Assembly (NCBI GenBank): GCA_955651735.1
Contig: CATPAM010000235.1
Span: forward strand, 1-10,461
Direction of reading: 5' to 3'
DNA from: Candidatus Acidiferrales bacterium
GTDB lineage: Bacteria > Acidobacteriota > Terriglobia > Acidiferrales > UBA7541
Length of the DNA stretch: 10,461 nt
The number at the start of each line of letters is the position of its first letter. Position 1 is the stretch's first letter. A model generated the notes under the pieces. The model saw nothing but the letters and a program-made list of their open reading frames with translations, was not told where the DNA came from and did not search any database. Made by a program: the position numbers and the translations under genes. This document shows positions 5,838 through 10,461 of this stretch, one piece after another.

Positions 5838-8477
5838 TCAGTCGAACCTGAGTGCCACCATGGGGTCGACGCGCGCTGCGCGTCTTGCCGGGACGTAAGA
5901 GGCGAGCACGGCGACCAGCAGGAGCACCAGCGCGGTGACCACTAGCGTTGCAGGGTCCGTGGCGCTCACGCCAACGAGTAGGCCTTTCAACACGCTCTTC
6001 AATAGGAGCGCCAGGACGAGACCGCTAGCGAGGCCGGCGGCGGCAAGCCGCAAACCTTGGCGCGTCACCATGGCTACAACCTCGCTGCGGCTGGCCCCGA
6101 GGGCCACGCGAATGCCCACCTCTTGCGTGCGTTGCGCTACGGAGTAGGAAATGACGCCGTACAGCCCGACGGCCGCTAGAAGCAGGGCGAGAGTCGCGAA
6201 GCCGCCGAGGAGCATCATGTAAAAGCGGCGCTGGCCCAAGGAGGCGGAAACCAGCGTTTCCATGGGCACCGGCTCGCCCACCAGGGCATCACGGTCTATG
6301 GCCTGCACGATTTTGCGGGCGAATTGCGTCAGCGTGGCCGGGAATCCGCGCGTGCGCATCACGACAGCGGCACCATCCATGCCTGACTGGGCCAGCGGCA
6401 CATAAAACATCGGCAGGATTGGTGCATCGACGCCGAAGTGGCGGACATCACCTACGATACCGACGATCTCGCCTTCATTTTTTTCGTAGCCGCCCCTCGC
6501 GCCGAACTGGATCTTTTGGCCGATGGCATCTCCCTGAGGGAAAAACATGCGCGCCGCCGTTTCGGTGATCAGCAAAACGCGGGCTGCTCCGAGGCGATCG
6601 GCTTCGGTGAACGTGCGGCCCTGTCGCAGTGGAATGACCAGGGTGCGGAAATAGTCCGGAGTGGCGAAGCGCAACTCCGCCGACGGTTCATCCTTCTCCG
6701 GCACGCTGCGGCCTTCGACGCGGAAGCTGCTGCTGAAATCGTCACCGGAAAATGGCAGCGGAGTCACCGCAGCTACCGATGCGACGCCCGGTAAGGCGCG
6801 CAATTGAGTTAGTGCTTGGTCCCAATAGCTTTGCAGAGCGGCACTGTTTTTGTAATGCGCGTCGGGCACACCGACGCCCATCGTCAAGATGTCTTTGGGG
6901 TCGAAGCCGGGACTCAGCGAACTTAGGCCGACGAAGCTGCGCAGAAGCAGGCCAGCGCCTGCGAGCAGCATCATGGATAGAGCCACTTCTCCTATGAGCA
7001 GGGCGCCACGCAAACGGCCAGCCTCGCGTGTTGGCGACACGGAGGTTCGCAGCAGGCCAGCCGCATCGCGCGCGGAGGAGCGCAGCGCCGGGATCAGCGC
7101 GAACATAAGCGCACACGCGATGGACACGCTCATGGCAAACGCCAGCACCGGCCCGTTCAGCCCAACGCTCGCGAGCCGGGGTATGTCCGCCGGCCCAAAG
7201 CGCACGATGGCCACGAGCGCCCAATGCGCCAGCAGCAGGCTGGCGGCTCCGGCGAGCAGGGCAAGCAGCAAACCTTCGGTCAACATCTGGCGAAGCAAGC
7301 GCGCGCGTCCGGCGCCGAGGGCGCGACGCATGGCCAGCTCTCGATGGCGCACCGTCGCGCGGGCCAGCAGGAGGTTGGAGATATTCGCACACGCGATGAG
7401 GGCGACCAGCCCGACGGCTCCCAAGAGCACCAACAGCGCGGGACGAATGTCGGCGACCAAGGCTGCGCTCCATAGCTGCGCACGCACACCCCATTTGTCA
7501 TCCTTATCCGGATAGAGTTTGCGCAGTTGCGCCATGATTGCGGAGAGATCGTCATTGGCCTGCGCGGGCGTTACGCCGTTCTGCAGCCGCCCCAGCACGG
7601 CAAGGTAATGCGCGCCGCGTTGCGTCATCACCTTGTCGTCGAATCCGATGGGGACGTAGACGTCGGTGGCGGAAAGGGGAAAGCGGAAATCCGGGGGCAT
7701 CACGCCGATGATGGTGTAGGGCTCGCTGTCGAGCTGAATTGTTTTCCCGATGGCGTCGAGTGCTCCGGCGAATGCCGACTGCCAAAGGCCGTGGCTGAGA
7801 ATGACGACATGATTTGCACCTTTGCGATTTTCCTCGGTGGCGAATTCGCGCCCGAGCATGGGTTCCGCCTGCAGCGTGGAAAACATTCCTGCGGTGGCCA
7901 TGACGGCACCGACGCGCTTGGCCTCACCCAGCCCTGTTAACGCAAATTCGCTCATGCGGTAGGCGAACATGGAAGAAAAGGAGCGGTTCTGGTCGCGCCA
8001 ATCGAAAAAGTCGGGCGGCGAGGACGTATAACTTGTCAGCGTGCCGTTGCGATCCCAGGTGGAGGACACGAGCACGATTTCGCCGGCATTGCGATAGGGC
8101 AGCGGCCGCAATAGCACGGCCTCGATCACGCTGAACATGGCGGTGTTCGCGCCGATGCCCAGCGCCAGTGCCAGGACCGCCACAATCGTGAACGACGGAT
8201 TCTTGCGCAACATGCGCAGTCCGTAGCGCAGATCCTGGAGAAAGCTCTCGATGTGCGTTTCCCAGCCGACGTCGCGAACTTGCTCCTTGAGCGCTTCCAC
8301 GCTGCCCATCTCGATTCTGGTTTCGCGCGCCGCTTCGTCACGCCCGGTTCCCGCACGCATTTTTTGCTCGGCGGCGATCTCCATGTAACAGCGGAGCTCC
8401 TCATCGAGCTCTTGTTCCGCGCGCTGCTTTCCGAATAGTGCTCGCAACCCACCGCCGAAGATTTTGAAGATACGCAT
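5838..8477 (-). CDS. ADOP-type FtsX/MacB-like ABC transporter permease
   Basis: An 879-aa inner-membrane protein with duplicated MacB-like halves. Order: cytoplasmic prefix (1-80, with the [14 protein letters not shown] helix), first membrane helix (about 97-123, ending VLLRPLPY), periplasmic MacB core (about 130-340), FtsX block (345-470, with [17 protein letters not shown]), a second first-type helix (490-513), a second core (515-745), and a second FtsX block (755-870, with [20 protein letters not shown]) ending in the family tail [14 protein letters not shown]. Duplication in one chain, the prefix and the missing ATPase match the acidobacterial duplicated orphan permease (ADOP) family; relatives are mechanotransducing export permeases, and the substrate is unknown. 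The start at 8477 overlaps the PadR stop (TGATG), and GGGAG lies 7 nt upstream. The frame extends to 8537, but those 20 residues overlap PadR and are rejected. Confidence 0.93.
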   Translation of the reverse strand: MRIFKIFGGGLRALFGKQRAEQELDEELRCYMEIAAEQKMRAGTGRDEAARETRIEMGSVEALKEQVRDVGWETHIESFLQDLRYGLRMLRKNPSFTIVAVLALALGIGANTAMFSVIEAVLLRPLPYRNAGEIVLVSSTWDRNGTLTSYTSSPPDFFDWRDQNRSFSSMFAYRMSEFALTGLGEAKRVGAVMATAGMFSTLQAEPMLGREFATEENRKGANHVVILSHGLWQSAFAGALDAIGKTIQLDSEPYTIIGVMPPDFRFPLSATDVYVPIGFDDKVMTQRGAHYLAVLGRLQNGVTPAQANDDLSAIMAQLRKLYPDKDDKWGVRAQLWSAALVADIRPALLVLLGAVGLVALIACANISNLLLARATVRHRELAMRRALGAGRARLLRQMLTEGLLLALLAGAASLLLAHWALVAIVRFGPADIPRLASVGLNGPVLAFAMSVSIACALMFALIPALRSSARDAAGLLRTSVSPTREAGRLRGALLIGEVALSMMLLAGAGLLLRSFVGLSSLSPGFDPKDILTMGVGVPDAHYKNSAALQSYWDQALTQLRALPGVASVAAVTPLPFSGDDFSSSFRVEGRSVPEKDEPSAELRFATPDYFRTLVIPLRQGRTFTEADRLGAARVLLITETAARMFFPQGDAIGQKIQFGARGGYEKNEGEIVGIVGDVRHFGVDAPILPMFYVPLAQSGMDGAAVVMRTRGFPATLTQFARKIVQAIDRDALVGEPVPMETLVSASLGQRRFYMMLLGGFATLALLLAAVGLYGVISYSVAQRTQEVGIRVALGASRSEVVAMVTRQGLRLAAAGLASGLVLALLLKSVLKGLLVGVSATDPATLVVTALVLLLVAVLASYVPARRAARVDPMVALRFD

Positions 8478-8827
8478 CAGACTTCTCCCGATGTTGCTTC
8501 CAGGATGCGGGCAATGGCCGCACTCTGGGCCTGCCATTCGCGGGCTTCACTCTGGAGTTGCTTCCGTCCGGCATCGGTGAGCATGTAATACTTCGCGCGA
8601 CGATTATTCTCCGTGGCCCGCCACTCGCCCTGGATCCAGCCTCGCCGCTCCAATCTTCGGAAGGCCGGAAACAGCGAGCCAGCATTCACCTGGAAGACGC
8701 CCCTGCTGATTTGCTCGATGCGCAGGCCCACCCCGTAGCCGTGCATGGGCTGGAGGGCCACCGTCTTCAGGATGAGCATGTCCAGAGTGCCCTGGACGAC
8801 AGGGCCGGGCTTTTGCGCCGCGGTCAT
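8477..8827 (-). CDS. PadR family transcriptional regulator (ADOP-associated)
   Basis: A 116-aa winged-helix regulator. PadR features seen: [20 protein letters not shown] (11-30), [25 protein letters not shown] split by the recognition helix, then [14 protein letters not shown] (56-69) and the wing [18 protein letters not shown] (74-91), with a short C-terminal dimer helix. It belongs to the short acidobacterial PadR group known to accompany ADOP permeases. The start at 8827 is supported by GAGGAAA 6 nt upstream. It is co-transcribed with the permease downstream by 1-nt overlap. Two dyad sites over its promoter suggest that it represses its own operon until an unknown ligand is bound; that is inference. 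Confidence 0.93.
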   Translation of the reverse strand: MTAAQKPGPVVQGTLDMLILKTVALQPMHGYGVGLRIEQISRGVFQVNAGSLFPAFRRLERRGWIQGEWRATENNRRAKYYMLTDAGRKQLQSEAREWQAQSAAIARILEATSGEV

Positions 8828-8837
8828 TTTTCGTTTC

Positions 8838-8854
8838 CTCTAGATTAACAAGAG
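8838..8854 (-). promoter_or_regulatory. Candidate PadR operator, proximal copy
   Basis: CTCTAGATTAACAAGAG is an imperfect dyad with CTCT and AGAG arms. It differs from the distal copy only at two central bases, and the identity extends to the flanking GGA. It lies 11 bp before the PadR ATG and covers the predicted transcription start, so bound protein would block initiation. Confidence 0.6.
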
Positions 8855-8855
8855 G

Positions 8856-8883
8856 AGAATAGCCTGCTTCTCTAGATTGTCAA
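8856..8883 (-). promoter_or_regulatory. Promoter of the padR-ADOP operon
   Basis: On the minus strand a perfect -35, TTGACA (8883-8878), is 16 nt from TATTCT (8861-8856, 4 of 6). The start of transcription is expected near 8849, with a short leader carrying GAGGAAA. The -35 is embedded in the distal operator. Confidence 0.6.
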
Positions 8884-8886
8884 GAG
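8870..8886 (-). promoter_or_regulatory. Candidate PadR operator, distal copy
   Basis: CTCTAGATTGTCAAGAG has CTCTnGA and TCnAGAG arms around a 3-nt centre. Centre-to-centre distance to the proximal copy is 32 bp, three helical turns, so two dimers would sit on the same DNA face. Its right half contains the -35 hexamer. Confidence 0.6.
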
Positions 8887-8916
8887 GAAATGGCTAGCGA
8901 AGAGGGGTTGCCGAGG

Positions 8917-9036
8917 TCACTCCATGGCGAGGGCGAGGACTTGATTGCCGGAGACTCTTACTTCGATGCCGTAGGGCGGGCGGGGATCGTAGCCATGGAC
9001 GATGGCGCCACGGACGAGGATGTTTCCGGGGAGCTA
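8917..9036 (-). other. In-frame continuation past the kinase TAG stop
   Basis: Reading on in frame after TAG gives 38 residues, LPGNILVRGAIVHGYD then PRPPYGIEVRVSGN and LALAME, before TGA at 8919-8917. Codon third positions are GC-rich as in the gene, and the pattern (hydrophobic strands, PPYGIEV) looks like the end of the same extracytoplasmic domain. Either a nonsense mutation or sequencing error truncates the kinase, or the stop is read through. Confidence 0.5.
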
Positions 9037-10461
9037 CTTGAGTTGCAGGGGATCGAAAATGGCGTGGCTGCAAGGATTCACGACCATGGGATGCGCGGCC
9101 TGGAATCCGTACTCGGAAGAGAGCTTCGCGAGATCATCGAAGTACACGAACTGGCACTGGCTGAACGGCGCTTCCAGGGAAAATGCCCAATAGGATTGGC
9201 TTTCGGATGCCGGCCCCGGCAAGCGAATAATGAGCGCCGGAACGTTTTTAGACAGGGTCAAACTCCGGAAGAAGAATCTCTTGGAAGACCAGGGCTGCGC
9301 TAACTCGCTGACGGTGGCAAGTTCCGAATTCGACTGCGAAACGTAAAGCGGCCTCTGCGCGGAGTCCGTGTCTGGGTCCGTCTGCGTTTGCGCACCCGGT
9401 GGCTGCGCGGAGGGAATGTTGCCCTGGCGAGCAGGCGGCGCATCGGAATCAGCTTGGTTCGCGCGGCCGATCGTTTTGATGACGAAAGATCCGAGCATGG
9501 CGACCAGCACGATGCCGGCGGCGATTTTCGCGAGGCGCTTGGCGACCGGGGCAAGATCCAGCTTCGTCGTTGGCCCTGCGTAAATGCCGCCCGCCACCTG
9601 CATGACCTCGGCAACGGCATCGTTGGCGGCGGCATCGCTCGAGGGCGGAGGCTGGGGAGTAGGGCGCGCTTCGACACCGGGAATTTGCGGCATCTCGGCC
9701 TTGAAGTTCTTCTTTACATCGCGGACGAACGACTCGCGAACGGGAGGCGGTGCTGATAGGTGAGGTGCGGCATTCGCGGCGGCGCCACTTTCGCCCGGGC
9801 GGTAATTTTTCAAGTCCTCCAGCAATTCGCGACAATTCTCGTAACGCAGGTGGGGACTCTTGGCCATCGCTTTCAAGATGGTGCTGCTCACGCCCAGCGG
9901 AAGACTGGGATTCAGCTTCTGCGGCGGCGCGGGGTCTTCGTTCAGAATGCGGTAGAGAATTGCGGCGACGTCCTGTCCGCGAAAAGGCCTTTGGCCCGTG
10001 GTCATTTCGTAGAGCATGACGCCGAGCGAAAAAATATCTGTACGGCCATCCACGGCTTTGCCCTTGATCTGCTCTGGCGACATGTAGCCGGGAGTGCCCA
10101 TTGCGGAAGTCTGCTGCGAGGCGCCGTATTGCAGGATTTTGGCGGTACCGAAATCAGTGATCTTCACAAGATCATCGGCGGCCAACATGATGTTGGCGGG
10201 CTTGATGTCGCGATGCACCACGTTGTGGTCGTGCGCGAATTGCAGCGCGGCGCAGACTTGCTCCATGATGCGCAGAAGGCGCGGAAGGGGAAATTTCTCA
10301 CCGGAATCCAGCAGGGATTGCAGGCTCTTGCCGTTCACCAGCTCCATGGTGATGTAGTAGACGCCGTCGGATTCGCCAACGTCGTAGATCACCACAATGT
10401 TGGGATGTGTCAGGAGCCCCGCGGCGCGCGCTTCGGTTTGGAAACCCTCGACTAATTGGGC
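9034..10461 (-). CDS. Transmembrane Ser/Thr protein kinase (5' end outside window)
   Basis: The visible 475 residues begin inside the kinase domain (the start lies beyond 10461). Seen: Glu10 of helix C in QTEARAAG, HPNIV at the hinge side, catalytic loop HRDIKPAN (83-90) with Asp85, DFG at 103-105, activation-segment end GTPGYMSPE (122-130), and DGRTDIFSLGVMLYEMTTG. The Gly-rich loop and the beta-3 Lys are off the window. After a proline/alanine-rich linker (about 220-280) comes one membrane helix (310-330, AGIVLVAMLGSFVIKTIG), then an extracytoplasmic domain of about 145 aa ending ...IFDPLQLK. This is a Hanks-type sensor kinase; its external domain is not one I know and may sense a ligand. 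The stop TAG at 9034-9036 looks premature because coherent protein sequence continues in frame to 8917. Substrates are unknown; the downstream PadR gene has its own promoter. Confidence 0.9.
   Translation of the reverse strand, partial: AQLVEGFQTEARAAGLLTHPNIVVIYDVGESDGVYYITMELVNGKSLQSLLDSGEKFPLPRLLRIMEQVCAALQFAHDHNVVHRDIKPANIMLAADDLVKITDFGTAKILQYGASQQTSAMGTPGYMSPEQIKGKAVDGRTDIFSLGVMLYEMTTGQRPFRGQDVAAILYRILNEDPAPPQKLNPSLPLGVSSTILKAMAKSPHLRYENCRELLEDLKNYRPGESGAAANAAPHLSAPPPVRESFVRDVKKNFKAEMPQIPGVEARPTPQPPPSSDAAANDAVAEVMQVAGGIYAGPTTKLDLAPVAKRLAKIAAGIVLVAMLGSFVIKTIGRANQADSDAPPARQGNIPSAQPPGAQTQTDPDTDSAQRPLYVSQSNSELATVSELAQPWSSKRFFFRSLTLSKNVPALIIRLPGPASESQSYWAFSLEAPFSQCQFVYFDDLAKLSSEYGFQAAHPMVVNPCSHAIFDPLQLK

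Noticed and set aside
6742-7494. 250-aa minus-strand ORF inside the permease
   Set aside because: Out-of-frame Arg/Ala-rich shadow of the ADOP gene; the permease frame carries all the family motifs.
8478-8537. Longer start for the ADOP permease (20 extra residues)
   Set aside because: It would overlap the PadR gene, adds residues unlike the family prefix, and the TGATG overlap with GGGAG upstream supports 8477.
9388-10455. Plus-strand ORFs opposite the kinase (up to 231 aa)
   Set aside because: Antisense shadows of the kinase and its linker, with no recognisable domain.

Overview
The window reads as chromosomal DNA from a GC-rich bacterium, most likely an Acidobacteriota member. The strongest evidence is the pairing at 5838-8827: a PadR-family regulator whose stop codon overlaps the start of an FtsX/MacB-type permease with duplicated halves, no ATPase and an extra N-terminal prefix. 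This is the arrangement known as acidobacterial PadR plus ADOP (acidobacterial duplicated orphan permease). A transmembrane Ser/Thr kinase and a decayed helix-turn-helix module of a type I associate with acidobacterial proteins agree with this. No rRNA, tRNA, CRISPR array or intact mobile element was seen.

Layout. 78-1367 (+) is an MFS carrier with the POT (proton/oligopeptide) signature. It converges on a small TPR protein (1468-1950, -). The TPR gene is divergent from a secreted class I cytochrome c (2128-2490, +). Then come three minus-strand items: an HU-type nucleoid protein (2759-3052) with a promoter, upstream phased A-tracts, a leader hairpin and a distal intrinsic terminator; a weak 52-aa ORF; and an M20 metallopeptidase/dipeptidase (3383-4747). 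After a gene-free GC-rich stretch with short GAASGTC repeats comes a DUF3291/ABM-like protein (5042-5470, -). The following gap holds a frameshifted relic of an HTH domain (5547-5691, +). The rest is minus strand: ADOP permease (5838-8477), PadR regulator (8477-8827), and a Ser/Thr kinase cut by the window edge (9034-10461) whose C-terminus appears interrupted by an in-frame TAG.

The genes do not form one pathway. The PadR-ADOP pair is the only clear operon. Its promoter carries two near-identical 17-bp dyad sites 32 bp apart, one over the -35 and one over the expected start of transcription, which suggests autorepression. Peptide handling is hinted at twice (POT-like carrier, M20 dipeptidase), but the two genes are about 2 kb apart and not co-transcribed.

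I found no convincing wholly new system. The items most worth checking are the PadR operators, the kinase nonsense codon, the curved-DNA element upstream of the HU promoter, the HTH relic, and three genes whose promoter elements sit so close to the start codon that leaderless mRNAs are likely. Function assignments rest on motif recognition by eye, with no database search.
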